Positions 27,877 to 36,277 of a DNA stretch of 64,000 nucleotides are shown here, in pieces (within the stretch, counting starts at the first letter, position 1; every line of letters starts with the position of its first letter). The translations under genes and the position numbers were made by a program. The notes below the pieces were generated by a model that was not told the origin of the DNA, did not search any database, and worked only from the letters and a program-made list of their open reading frames with translations. Source of the DNA: Paenibacillus oralis (GTDB lineage: Bacteria > Bacillota > Bacilli > Paenibacillales > Paenibacillaceae); NCBI RefSeq assembly GCF_003863965.1, contig NZ_RRCN01000001.1:3368304-3432303 (forward strand), read 5' to 3'.

Positions 27877-27900
27877 AATGGTATAAGATCTAGACCATTA
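27876..27900. promoter_or_regulatory. Candidate operator for the FadR-type regulator
   Basis: Perfect 7-bp inverted repeat TAATGGT-N11-ACCATTA, starting on the last base of the -10 box. The position suits autorepression. Confidence 0.6.
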
Positions 27901-27919
27901 ATAGATCGGAGTGTTAAAT

Positions 27920-28645
27920 ATGTCGATTCAATTTCCCCTGCCCTTTGAGAAGGTATCGACCAAAAAGGTCAGTGAATTCATCAAGGAGCAGTTGGAGGAA
28001 GCGATCATCCTGAAGGAATTTATGAGCGAGGATCAGCTTCCGTCCGAACGGGAGCTTGCGGAGATTTTTAATGCCAGCCGCATTACGGTGCGCGAGGCGC
28101 TTGCCGCGCTGGAGGCCAAGGGCCTCATCGAGAAGCGGGTCGGAGCCAAGGGCGGAACGTTCATCCTGCCGGTGACGGCCCATGCCCACAAGCGAACCCG
28201 GGAGGAGATCAAACGGGACTGGGATCAGATGCAAAAGGTGTTCGAATACCGGTCGATTGTGGAGCCGGAGAGCGCTTTTCTCGCCGCTGAGCGGATCACC
28301 GCAGGCGATCTGCAGCTCCTTCAAAGCTATCTGGAACAGAGCCTGGAGCCGGACTGCACGCGTGAATGGTTCCGGGCGCTGGACGTCAAATTCCATCTGA
28401 CCATCGCCAAGGCTTCGGGCAACCCTTACTGCGAGGCGGCGGTCCGAAAGATTCGGACCAAGATTAATCCGGCGCTTGATCTGATGCCTTATGACGAAAA
28501 TGTGCGTTCGGCAAACTGCGGGGAACACCAGGAGATTCTCGAAGCGCTCAAAGCCCGTGACAAATATCAATCGCGCGCCGTGATGGAACGACATATCAGC
28601 TTTGCCGCAGAGGCTATTTACGCCCGCGTGGTGGCCGGGGACTAG
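27920..28645 (+). CDS. GntR family regulator, FadR subfamily
   Basis: 241 residues from the ATG at 27920 (GGAG 9 bp upstream). Winged helix at residues ~15-80 (LPSERELAEIFNASRITVREAL, then EKRVGAKGGTFI) and the all-helical FCD ligand domain (FEYRSIVEPESAFLAA ... ALDVKFHLTIAKASGNPY, with the Asp/His metal-site pattern). Relatives sense carboxylates or amino-acid derivatives. It leads the operon with the M20 amidohydrolase (19-bp gap) and the peptide transporter, which it probably controls. The candidate operator sits in its own promoter. Confidence 0.88.
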   Translation: MSIQFPLPFEKVSTKKVSEFIKEQLEEAIILKEFMSEDQLPSERELAEIFNASRITVREALAALEAKGLIEKRVGAKGGTFILPVTAHAHKRTREEIKRDWDQMQKVFEYRSIVEPESAFLAAERITAGDLQLLQSYLEQSLEPDCTREWFRALDVKFHLTIAKASGNPYCEAAVRKIRTKINPALDLMPYDENVRSANCGEHQEILEALKARDKYQSRAVMERHISFAAEAIYARVVAGD

Positions 28646-28664
28646 GAAGGAGAACGTGGAGTTT

Positions 28665-29852
28665 ATGGAAATCAAAGAGCTTTTGCAACGGGCAAAACCG
28701 CTTCAGGAGCAGTTGACCGCCTGGCGCAGGGATTTTCATCGCCACCCGGAAACGGGGTATGAGGAGTTCCGCACGTCGGCGATCGTTGCCGAACACCTGG
28801 AGAAGCTGGGGCTGGAAGTGACCCGGAACGTGGGCGGGACCGGCGTTGTAGGGCTGCTGCGGGGCGAAAACCCGGGGCCGACGATCGGCCTGAGAGCGGA
28901 CATGGACGCGCTCCCGATCCAGGATCAGAAGACGGCGGATTACAGCTCGCAGGTGACGGGAAAAGCGCATTTGTGCGGTCATGACGCACATACGGCGATT
29001 TTGATGGGAACGGCTCAGCTCCTGACAGGGCTTGGGAAGCCGAAAGCGGGGAACATCAAATTCATTTTCCAGCCGGCGGAGGAAGGTTTGGCGGGCGCGC
29101 GGGCGATGATCAAGGACGGCGTGCTGCAAAATCCCAAGGTGGATGCCATCGCGGGGCTGCATATGTTCCCCGACTTGGAGACGGGAACGCTTGGCGTAAG
29201 CAAAGGGGTCGCTTTTGCTTCGGCCGATGCTTTTACCGTTAAGGTGCTGGGTAAAGGCGGCCATGCCGCCCGGCCGCATGAAGGGATCGACGCCATCGCG
29301 GTGTCCGCCCAAGTGATCAGCGCGCTGCAAAACATCTCCAGCCGCATGGTCGATCCCTTGGAACCGGTTGTCGTAACCATCGGTAAAATTTCCGGAGGTT
29401 ACATGGGGACGGCCATCGCGCCCGAGGTGGAGATGACGGGCACGATCCGCACGTTGTCCCGGGAGCTGCGGGAACGGATGCCGGGGCTGGTCGAGCAGGT
29501 GGTTGGCGGCGTGTGCGCTTCGTTTGGCGCCGGATATGAACTGAAGTTTGGCCCGGGCTATCCGCTTGTCATCAACGATCCGGACATGGTCGATCTGATG
29601 ACCGCGACCAGCGAGCAAGTTTACGGCTCCAAGGTGTGGAACTACATTAAACCGTCCACGGGCGGGGAGGATTTCGCTTTTTATTGCGAGCATGTCCCGG
29701 GGGTGTTTTTCCGGCTGGGGTCGGGCAACGGAGAGGAGCGGACAAGGTACCCGCTGCACCATCCGATGTTCGACCTGGACGAAACGGCTTTGCCTTACGG
29801 AGTAAGCATGCTGTTGGCGATTGCGCTGAATTTTTTGAATAGAGAATTGTAA
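28665..29852 (+). CDS. M20 family amidohydrolase (N-acyl-amino-acid / hippurate hydrolase type)
   Basis: 395 residues from the ATG at 28665, with AAGGAG upstream. Metal-site motifs of the M20D group: HRHPETGYEEF, LRADMDALPIQ, LCGHDAHTAIL, EEGLAGARAM and GLHMFP, plus a C-terminal His in LHHPMF. The central lid domain (KVLGKGGHAARPHEG) is present. It cleaves the amide of N-acyl amino acids or related conjugates in the cytoplasm. Being placed between a FadR regulator and an Opp/Dpp transporter, it probably processes what the transporter imports. Confidence 0.9.
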   Translation: MEIKELLQRAKPLQEQLTAWRRDFHRHPETGYEEFRTSAIVAEHLEKLGLEVTRNVGGTGVVGLLRGENPGPTIGLRADMDALPIQDQKTADYSSQVTGKAHLCGHDAHTAILMGTAQLLTGLGKPKAGNIKFIFQPAEEGLAGARAMIKDGVLQNPKVDAIAGLHMFPDLETGTLGVSKGVAFASADAFTVKVLGKGGHAARPHEGIDAIAVSAQVISALQNISSRMVDPLEPVVVTIGKISGGYMGTAIAPEVEMTGTIRTLSRELRERMPGLVEQVVGGVCASFGAGYELKFGPGYPLVINDPDMVDLMTATSEQVYGSKVWNYIKPSTGGEDFAFYCEHVPGVFFRLGSGNGEERTRYPLHHPMFDLDETALPYGVSMLLAIALNFLNREL

Positions 29853-29860
29853 AAATGTGA

Positions 29861-30064
29861 GTTCAAAAAGTCAGGTTTTTAGGACCGAAGCTTATGCTTA
29901 CGATGTGCGTTTTTTCAAAACGCTTTAGGTTGGATGAAGCTAGGGACTGAGTAGCGGAGCGTACGTTTTGGGTACGTGAGCAACGGAAGGCCCGGCTGAA
30001 TTCAAGATTCGATGTCGAGTCTACTTCATGATCTGCTTCGTGATCAAAAGATGACTTTTTGAAC
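29861..30064 (+). mobile_element. MITE-like element, copy B
   Basis: 204 bp with perfect terminal inverted repeats GTTCAAAAAGTCA (29861-29873; one further base follows) and TGACTTTTTGAAC (ending 30064). The body matches copies A and C, with an extra ~37 bp near the left end that includes AAGCTTATGCTTACGATG, also found in the 65-bp tandem repeats. It ends 6-7 bp before the ribosome site of the peptide-binding protein gene, within the operon. Confidence 0.82.
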
Positions 30065-30087
30065 AACTTCTAAAAGGAGTGAAACAA

Positions 30088-31665
30088 ATGAGAAAACATA
30101 AATGGACTAGCGCCTTGTTAACGCTGCTGATCGCGATGGTGGTGCTGACGGCTTGCGGCGGAGGCAATGGCGGCGGGAGCGCGGCGGCGCCCGATGCGGC
30201 GAAGGATGGCGGCGCTGCGGCGGAGAACGGCGGCAAAACGCTGACGATCGCGAACGCCACCGACATTGAAAGCTTCGATCCGCACAACAACAACAATACG
30301 TCCAGTGAAGCGGTGCTGGTCAACGTCTTTGACTACCTGCTGAAAAATGACGGCGGAGCGGACAAAGTTCCCGGGCTCGCCACCTCGTGGGAGCAGGTGG
30401 ACGACACGACCTGGCGGTTCAAGCTGCGCGAAGGCGTGACGTTCCATAACGGCGATCCGTTCACCGCCGAAGACGTGAAATTTACGATCGAACGGGTAGC
30501 CAAGGATAGCACCTTGAAACAACACTCCTATTTTAAAAATATCGTGGAAGTGAAGGTTGTAGATGAGCATACGGCGGATATCGTGACGGACGGACCGGAC
30601 CCGCTGCTGCTGAACCGGCTGTCGAAGATGGGCGCGGGAATTTTGCCGGCCAAGTATATTCAGGAGAACGGCATAGAGGCTTTCCTGAAGCAGCCGGTGG
30701 GCACGGGTCCTTACAAGTTCAGCAAATGGCTGAAGGATGACCGGGTGGAACTGGTCAAGAACGACAGCTACTTTGGCGGACAGCCGAAATGGGATACCGT
30801 CGTGTTCCGCGTCATTCCGGAAGCCTCGACCCGCGTATCCGAGCTGCTCGCCGGAGGTGTGGATATCATTTCGGGCGTTCCGGCCACGGATATCGAGCGG
30901 ATTGAGAGCGCGGACGGCAAAAAAATCGTCAAAACGCCGACCCAGCGCGTGCTGCAATTGATTTTACGCCATACCGAAGGCACCGCGACCGCCGATCCGA
31001 AGGTGAGAGAAGCGATCGAGCTGGCGATCGACAAGCAGGGTATCGTGGACAGCATCGCCGGGGGCGCGGGCATCGTGACCCGGACCTCGGTAACGCCGGG
31101 CAACTTCGGCGCCGATCCGTCGCTGTACAAACAGACCTTGTACGATCAGGAGAAAGCTAAGCAGCTGTTGAAAGAAGCCGGCTACTCGGACGGCGGTCCG
31201 GAGCTGACGCTTTCCGTGTCGTCGCAATATAAGGAACAGGCCGAAGTGGTGGCCGCCATGCTGGATCAGACCGGTTTCAAAATCAACCTGGATGTGCTGG
31301 AACCCAGCGCGTTCAGCGAGCGTTACAGCTCCAAATCGTTTAAGGAAATTTTTATGATCGGGATCGGCAACTCGCTGTTCGACGCCTCCAACAACTACAA
31401 CCGCTACCTGCTTGAGGAAGCGAAAGGCGAGACGGATTACAACAATCCGGAGGTGGAGAAGCTGCTGCAATCGGCGCTGGTCAACATGGATCCGGCGGCC
31501 CGGGAAAAAGAGTACCAGCAGGTGCAGCAAATTTTTGCGGAAGAACGTCCGGCGGTGTATTTGTATCAAATGGAAGGGGTTTACGGTACGGATGCCCGCG
31601 TGAACTTCCAGCCGCGCAGCGACGAATTGTTTTATGCCGAGGAAATCGCGCCGGCGGCCGAATAA
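30088..31665 (+). CDS. Peptide/solute-binding lipoprotein, family 5 (Opp/Dpp)
   Basis: 525 residues from the ATG at 30088. Lipobox LTAC in VVLTACGGGNGG (Cys about residue 22) and a Gly-rich tether. Family 5 signatures: VPGLATSWEQVDDTTWRFKL, REGVTFHNGDPFTAEDVKFT. It binds peptides, or other oligo-compounds carried by the family. First transporter gene after the amidohydrolase; the MITE-like copy B separates the two. Confidence 0.92.
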   Translation: MRKHKWTSALLTLLIAMVVLTACGGGNGGGSAAAPDAAKDGGAAAENGGKTLTIANATDIESFDPHNNNNTSSEAVLVNVFDYLLKNDGGADKVPGLATSWEQVDDTTWRFKLREGVTFHNGDPFTAEDVKFTIERVAKDSTLKQHSYFKNIVEVKVVDEHTADIVTDGPDPLLLNRLSKMGAGILPAKYIQENGIEAFLKQPVGTGPYKFSKWLKDDRVELVKNDSYFGGQPKWDTVVFRVIPEASTRVSELLAGGVDIISGVPATDIERIESADGKKIVKTPTQRVLQLILRHTEGTATADPKVREAIELAIDKQGIVDSIAGGAGIVTRTSVTPGNFGADPSLYKQTLYDQEKAKQLLKEAGYSDGGPELTLSVSSQYKEQAEVVAAMLDQTGFKINLDVLEPSAFSERYSSKSFKEIFMIGIGNSLFDASNNYNRYLLEEAKGETDYNNPEVEKLLQSALVNMDPAAREKEYQQVQQIFAEERPAVYLYQMEGVYGTDARVNFQPRSDELFYAEEIAPAAE

Positions 31666-31734
31666 CTTCGCCTGCAGAAAGTCTGCGGGTAACCTGCCTG
31701 GCTTGCCCGCGATGGTGATGGAGGTGAATACCGC

Positions 31735-32652
31735 TTGGGAAAATATATCGTCAAATCGCTGGTGCAGGTGATTCCCGTTCTGCTGATCGTCTCCCTGATC
31801 GTTTTTATTCTGGTCAGGGTGACCGGCGACCCTGTCGCACTTATGCTGCCGGAGACGGCTACCGCGGAGGACCGCGCGGTACTGGCGCAGGCGTTGGGGC
31901 TGGACCAGCCTTTATATACGCAATACGTGAAATTTCTGGGGAGCGCGCTCAAGGGGGATTTCGGCAGCTCGTTCCGCTATGGCGAGCCGGCGCTGCCGCT
32001 TGTGCTGGAACGGCTGCCGGCCAGCTTTGAGCTGGCGGCCGCGGCCATGCTGTTCGCAGTGCTGATGGCCGTGCCGCTGGGCGTGGCTTCGGCCATCAAA
32101 CGCAATACATTTCTGGACCTGGTGATTTCGGGCCTGTCCGTTATCGGGAAGGCGATGCCGAACTTTTGGATGGGCATTATGCTGATTTTGCTGTTTTCCG
32201 TCATGTTGGGCGTGCTGCCGGTGTCCGGCCGGGGCGGATTCGCTCATCTGGTGCTGCCGGCGTTTACGCTTGGCGTGGGACTGGCGGCGCAAATGACCCG
32301 GCTGATCCGCTCCAGCATGCTGGATATCCTGAACCAGGATTACATCCGCACCGCCAGGGGCAAGGGGATCGTGGAGATGCTCGTGATCGGCAAACACGCC
32401 TTTCGCAACGGGCTGATCCCGGTGGTTACCATTATGGGCCTGCAATTTACGAGCCTGATCGGCGGAACGCTGATCACCGAGACCGTGTTTGCGTGGCCGG
32501 GCCTGGGCCAACTGCTGGTCGTGGCCGTCAACACGCATGATATGGCGATCGTGCAAGCTTCTGTTTTTGTGATCGCTTGTATCGTGGTGGTCACCAACAT
32601 TTTGACGGATGTGGCGTACCGGCTGCTTGATCCGCGAATCAAATACAACTAG
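31735..32652 (+). CDS. Peptide ABC transporter permease (DppB/OppB type)
   Basis: 305 residues. TTG start at 31735, 8 bp after GGAGGTG; no ATG fits. Six membrane segments (QVIPVLLIVSLIVFILVRVTGDP at the N-terminus), and the permease loop DYIRTARGKGIVEMLVIGKH. The N-terminal GDPVALMLPETATAEDRAVL is typical of DppB. Forms the membrane channel with the next gene. Confidence 0.92.
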   Translation: MGKYIVKSLVQVIPVLLIVSLIVFILVRVTGDPVALMLPETATAEDRAVLAQALGLDQPLYTQYVKFLGSALKGDFGSSFRYGEPALPLVLERLPASFELAAAAMLFAVLMAVPLGVASAIKRNTFLDLVISGLSVIGKAMPNFWMGIMLILLFSVMLGVLPVSGRGGFAHLVLPAFTLGVGLAAQMTRLIRSSMLDILNQDYIRTARGKGIVEMLVIGKHAFRNGLIPVVTIMGLQFTSLIGGTLITETVFAWPGLGQLLVVAVNTHDMAIVQASVFVIACIVVVTNILTDVAYRLLDPRIKYN

Positions 32653-32667
32653 AGGGGGCGAGGAGCT

Positions 32668-33657
32668 GTGGCAGCGATAAATGAAAGTTCTTTGCCGGCA
32701 GCGGTGGCGGAAGGGCCGGTTCAGGTCGGTTCGATGCGGCAAGGCCCTGCGCCGGAAGGCCCGGGGGTTGCGGGGCCGGAGCCGGAGCGCAAACGGGCCG
32801 GTTTCCGGGTTATGCTGAAGCGGCTGCTGAGAAGCAAGACCGGCACGGTCGGCGCGGTACTGGTGCTGATCGTGTGCCTGACGGCGCTGTTCGCGCCCCT
32901 TCTGGCCGGCCATGATCCGGCCGCGGTCGATCCGCTGAACCGGCTGAAGCCCCCGATGTGGCTGAAAGGCGGAACGAAAGAACATTGGCTCGGCACCGAC
33001 AATCTGGGCCGGGACATGTGGAGCCGGATCGTTTACGGTTCGCGGGTTTCGCTGATCGTCGGGATCGGCGCGGTACTGGTCTCAGGGGCCATCGGCGCGC
33101 TGCTTGGCCTCGTCTCGGGCTTTTACGGCAAGTGGATCGACGCCGTCATTATGCGCGTGGCCGACGGGTTTATGGCAATTCCGACGATTTTGTTTATGCT
33201 GGTCGTGATGGCGGTGGTCGGGCCGGGCCTGACGACGCTCATTTTTGTGATCGGCGTGACGAATTGGGTGTCCTATACCAGGGTGGTGCGCGGAGAGGTT
33301 CTGAGCATCAAGGAGCGCGATTTCGTCAAAGCGGCCAAAGCGGTCGGGGCGAAAAACGGGCGGATTATCCTGAAGCATATTTTGCCGAATATCCTGTCTT
33401 CATTTATCGTGATCTCCGGCATGAATGTGGCGACGACGATTATTATGGAAGCTTCGCTCAGCTTTTTGGGGCTTGGCATCAAACCTCCGGACGTATCCTG
33501 GGGCGGAATGCTCAGCGACGGCAGACAATATGTGGCGACAAGCTGGTGGGTGGCGACATTCCCGGGACTGGCGATTACGGTGACCGTGCTGGGCGTTATT
33601 TTTCTCGGAGACTGGCTGCGCGATGTGCTGGACCCCCGCATGAAAACCAAAGCCTAA
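32668..33657 (+). CDS. Peptide ABC transporter permease (DppC/OppC type)
   Basis: 329 residues, GTG start with GAGGAG upstream. A Pro/Gly-rich N-terminal tail of about 45 residues precedes the first membrane segment (TVGAVLVLIVCLTALFAPLL). Contains HWLGTDNLGRDMWSRIVYGS and the loop RDFVKAAKAVGAKNGRIILK, both signature features of DppC. The tail is longer than in most homologues. Confidence 0.92.
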   Translation: MAAINESSLPAAVAEGPVQVGSMRQGPAPEGPGVAGPEPERKRAGFRVMLKRLLRSKTGTVGAVLVLIVCLTALFAPLLAGHDPAAVDPLNRLKPPMWLKGGTKEHWLGTDNLGRDMWSRIVYGSRVSLIVGIGAVLVSGAIGALLGLVSGFYGKWIDAVIMRVADGFMAIPTILFMLVVMAVVGPGLTTLIFVIGVTNWVSYTRVVRGEVLSIKERDFVKAAKAVGAKNGRIILKHILPNILSSFIVISGMNVATTIIMEASLSFLGLGIKPPDVSWGGMLSDGRQYVATSWWVATFPGLAITVTVLGVIFLGDWLRDVLDPRMKTKA

Positions 33658-33703
33658 AGAGGTAGTTCATCACATACTGAAAGGAAAGGGGGCGCGAAAG
33701 CCT

Positions 33704-34681
33704 ATGACTGCGGAATTGCTTGAGGTTCGCAATCTGAAAACTTCTTTCAAGACGGAGGCGGGGACGGTTCCTTCCGTGCGCGGCGTCAGCTTCACCGTGA
33801 GACGGGGCGAGACTTTGGCGGTTGTTGGGGAATCCGGCTCGGGCAAAAGCGTCACCTCCCTGTCGATCATGGGGCTGATCGGTGCGCCTGGCAAAGTGAC
33901 GGACGGCGAAATCCGCTTCGAGGGCCGGAATCTGCTGGAATTGTCCAAAAAGGAGCTGCGCAGCATTCGCGGCAATGAAATTTCGATGATTTACCAGGAG
34001 CCGATGAGTTCGCTTAATCCCGTATTTACGGTCGGCAATCAGGTTCGCGAGGCGATCCTTCAACATCTGAGGGTGAGCAAGGCGGAGGCGGCGCGTTTAA
34101 GCATCGAGCTGCTGGAGCGGGTGGGCATTCCCGATGCGGCCAAAGCGGCGCGGAGCTTCCCGCACCAGCTGTCGGGAGGCATGAGGCAGCGGGTGATGAT
34201 CGCCATGGCGCTCGCCTGCCGGCCGAAGCTGCTGATCGCGGACGAACCGACAACCGCGCTGGACGTGACGATTCAGGCGCAAATTTTGCGGCTGATCGCC
34301 GAACTGAGCCGGGAGGAGAACACCGGCGTCATCCTGATTACGCATGATTTGGGCGTGGTAGCGGAAATGGCCGACCGGGTCGCCGTGATGTACGCCGGTG
34401 AAATCGTCGAAGAAGCGGACGTGTTCGACCTGTTTGCCAAGCCGGGGCATCCGTATACGATCGGCCTGCTGGGCTCGCTCCCCCGGTTGGATGAGCAAAA
34501 GGACAAACTGGATTCGATTCCGGGCACCGTGCCGGATATGCTTCATATGCCGGGCGGCTGCCCGTTTCGGCCGCGCTGCCCGTACGCGCAGGAAGCATGC
34601 GCGAAGGAATATCCTGAGCTGCGCGTCAAAGAAGCGGGCCACAAAGTCAGATGCCTGCGGATGGAGGAGGTGTCGCCATGA
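33704..34681 (+). CDS. Peptide ABC transporter ATPase (DppD/OppD type)
   Basis: 325 residues. Walker [10 protein letters not shown] (~residues 41-49), Q-loop [10 protein letters not shown], signature LSGGMRQRV, Walker [13 protein letters not shown], and H-loop ITHD. The C-terminal oligopeptide region [14 protein letters not shown] carries the iron-sulfur-like Cys cluster seen in the OppD/OppF families. It ends in an ATGA overlap with the next gene. Confidence 0.95.
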   Translation: MTAELLEVRNLKTSFKTEAGTVPSVRGVSFTVRRGETLAVVGESGSGKSVTSLSIMGLIGAPGKVTDGEIRFEGRNLLELSKKELRSIRGNEISMIYQEPMSSLNPVFTVGNQVREAILQHLRVSKAEAARLSIELLERVGIPDAAKAARSFPHQLSGGMRQRVMIAMALACRPKLLIADEPTTALDVTIQAQILRLIAELSREENTGVILITHDLGVVAEMADRVAVMYAGEIVEEADVFDLFAKPGHPYTIGLLGSLPRLDEQKDKLDSIPGTVPDMLHMPGGCPFRPRCPYAQEACAKEYPELRVKEAGHKVRCLRMEEVSP

Positions 34682-35832
34682 AGATGACCGATGCTGGCGG
34701 GACGCCGGCGGAAACGGCGTTGGGCGCGTCCGGGATGGAAAGCCGGCAGGCCGCGGTTGAACCCGGAGTGGAAACGGCGCCGGGAGTGTCCGGGGCGGCG
34801 AACGCAACGGCCGTAAATTCGCTGGTGGGAGCGGAGCGCCGGTCCACGGCGAACGAACAGCCGCTCCTTGAAGTGAGCGGACTGAAGAAGTATTACCCCC
34901 AGAACAAAGGCTGGTTCTCCAGAAAAAACGGTGCCGTCAAAGCCGTCGACGGCGTGAGCTTTCAGGTAATGCCGGGAGAAACGCTGGGGATCGTTGGGGA
35001 GTCGGGCTGCGGCAAATCGACGACCGGACAGCTGATTACCCGGCTGCAGACGCCGACGGCAGGCCGGGTCGTCTTCCAGGGTCGGGATCTCGATGAGCTG
35101 TCGGAGGAAGAAATCCGCAAAGTGCGGAGGGATTTGCAGTTTGTGTTCCAGGATCCGTTTTCGTCGCTGAACCCGCGCATGAAGGTGTTCGATATCGTCG
35201 CCGAACCGCTTCAGGTCCATGCTTTGGCCAGAGGTCAGGCGCTGAAGGATGAGGTTTACAGGCTGCTGGAGACCGTTGGCCTGGGACCGCATCTGGCCGA
35301 CCGCCACCCGCATGAATTCAGCGGCGGACAACGCCAGCGGATCGGGATCGCCCGCGCCTTGGCGATGAAGCCGAAGCTGATCGTCTGCGATGAGCCGGTA
35401 TCGGCGCTGGACGTGTCGATCCAGGCCCAGATTCTCAATCTGCTGAAAGATCTGCAGCGGCAGTTTCAATTGACTTATATTTTCATCGCCCATGGTCTGC
35501 CGACGGTCAAGCATATCAGCGACCGGATCGCGGTCATGTACCTGGGCAAAATCGTTGAGCTGGCCGGGCGCGACGAATTGTTCGCCCAGCCGCGGCATCC
35601 TTATACGGAAGCGTTGCTGGAGGCGGTGCCCGTGCCCGATCCGACGCTGCGCCGGGAGCGGATTTTGCTCACCGGGGAGATCCCGGGTCCGGCGAACCCG
35701 CCTGCGGGCTGCGTTTTCCATCCGCGCTGCCCTTATGCGCAGGATCTATGCCGGACACAGGCGCCGCCGCTGGCGGAGCATGACACTGGGCATTTTGCGG
35801 CCTGCCATTTTCCGTTATCCGGCTTGAACTGA
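34678..35832 (+). CDS. Peptide ABC transporter ATPase (DppF/OppF type)
   Basis: 384 residues from the ATG at 34678, coupled by 4-bp overlap to the preceding stop and preceded by GGAGGAGG. About 60 Ala/Gly/Glu-rich residues come before the ATPase core (LLEVSGLKKYYPQNKGWFSR), longer than usual. Walker A GESGCGKST, signature FSGGQRQRI, Walker B IVCDEPVSALD. The H-loop reads IAHG where most have SHD or AHD, keeping the His. C-terminal Cys motif CVFHPRCPYAQDLC. It completes the transporter. Confidence 0.93.
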   Translation: MKMTDAGGTPAETALGASGMESRQAAVEPGVETAPGVSGAANATAVNSLVGAERRSTANEQPLLEVSGLKKYYPQNKGWFSRKNGAVKAVDGVSFQVMPGETLGIVGESGCGKSTTGQLITRLQTPTAGRVVFQGRDLDELSEEEIRKVRRDLQFVFQDPFSSLNPRMKVFDIVAEPLQVHALARGQALKDEVYRLLETVGLGPHLADRHPHEFSGGQRQRIGIARALAMKPKLIVCDEPVSALDVSIQAQILNLLKDLQRQFQLTYIFIAHGLPTVKHISDRIAVMYLGKIVELAGRDELFAQPRHPYTEALLEAVPVPDPTLRRERILLTGEIPGPANPPAGCVFHPRCPYAQDLCRTQAPPLAEHDTGHFAACHFPLSGLN

Positions 35833-35834
35833 GC

Positions 35835-35890
35835 GTTCAAAAAGCCGGATTTTCAGCGCGGAAGCGAATGCTTCCGATGTGCAACGACGT
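35835..35890 (+). mobile_element. MITE-like element, diverged left-end fragment
   Basis: GTTCAAAAAG followed by CCGGATTTTCAG and GAATGCTTCCGATGTGC aligns with the first ~55 bp of copy B (GTTCAAAAAGTCAGG ... TATGCTTACGATGTGC). The right end is absent. Confidence 0.55.
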
Positions 35891-35999
35891 ATATTTTAAG
35901 GAAGCCGACGGTAGTTTTTCTTGCGATAATTATAAAATTTTGGGGTAGGGAGAAGGTATGCGGATACGTATTTGTGGAGACGGGTGGAGACTGCGGAGG

Positions 36000-36199
36000 A
36001 AATAGCGGTAAAAAAGGTTCTTATTATCGGCAAAAAAGGGAGGTTGGCTGAAATAGAGGAATTTTTTACCGCTATTTCGGAAAAACGAGGGTGAAAAGCT
36101 GCTTTTTCCCAGCCTGTTCTCCAAATAGAGCCTAAAAGTATCGCTATTTTGCGCAGGAGAGGGTAAATCACAAAATAGCGACATAAATTACCGTTATTT
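36000..36199. repeat. Four-unit intergenic element, AAATAGCG family (copy 2)
   Basis: 27-bp units at 36000, 36051, 36123 and 36173; spacing 51/72/50. The 45-bp central spacer contains GCTTTTTCCCAGC, shared with copy 3. Lies between the peptide transporter operon and the S9 peptidase. Confidence 0.88.
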
Positions 36200-36223
36200 C
36201 CGGCAATTGAGGTAATAGGCAAT

Positions 36224-36251
36224 CTCCCTTCCCCTTCCCCTTCCCCTTCCC
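36224..36251 (+). repeat. TTCCCC hexanucleotide microsatellite
   Basis: Nearly four uninterrupted copies of TTCCCC at 36229-36251, ending 26 bp before the S9 peptidase start codon. Length change could alter promoter or leader spacing. Confidence 0.75.
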
Positions 36252-36277
36252 ACGCCTAAAGTAAGGGAGCGGTTGAA

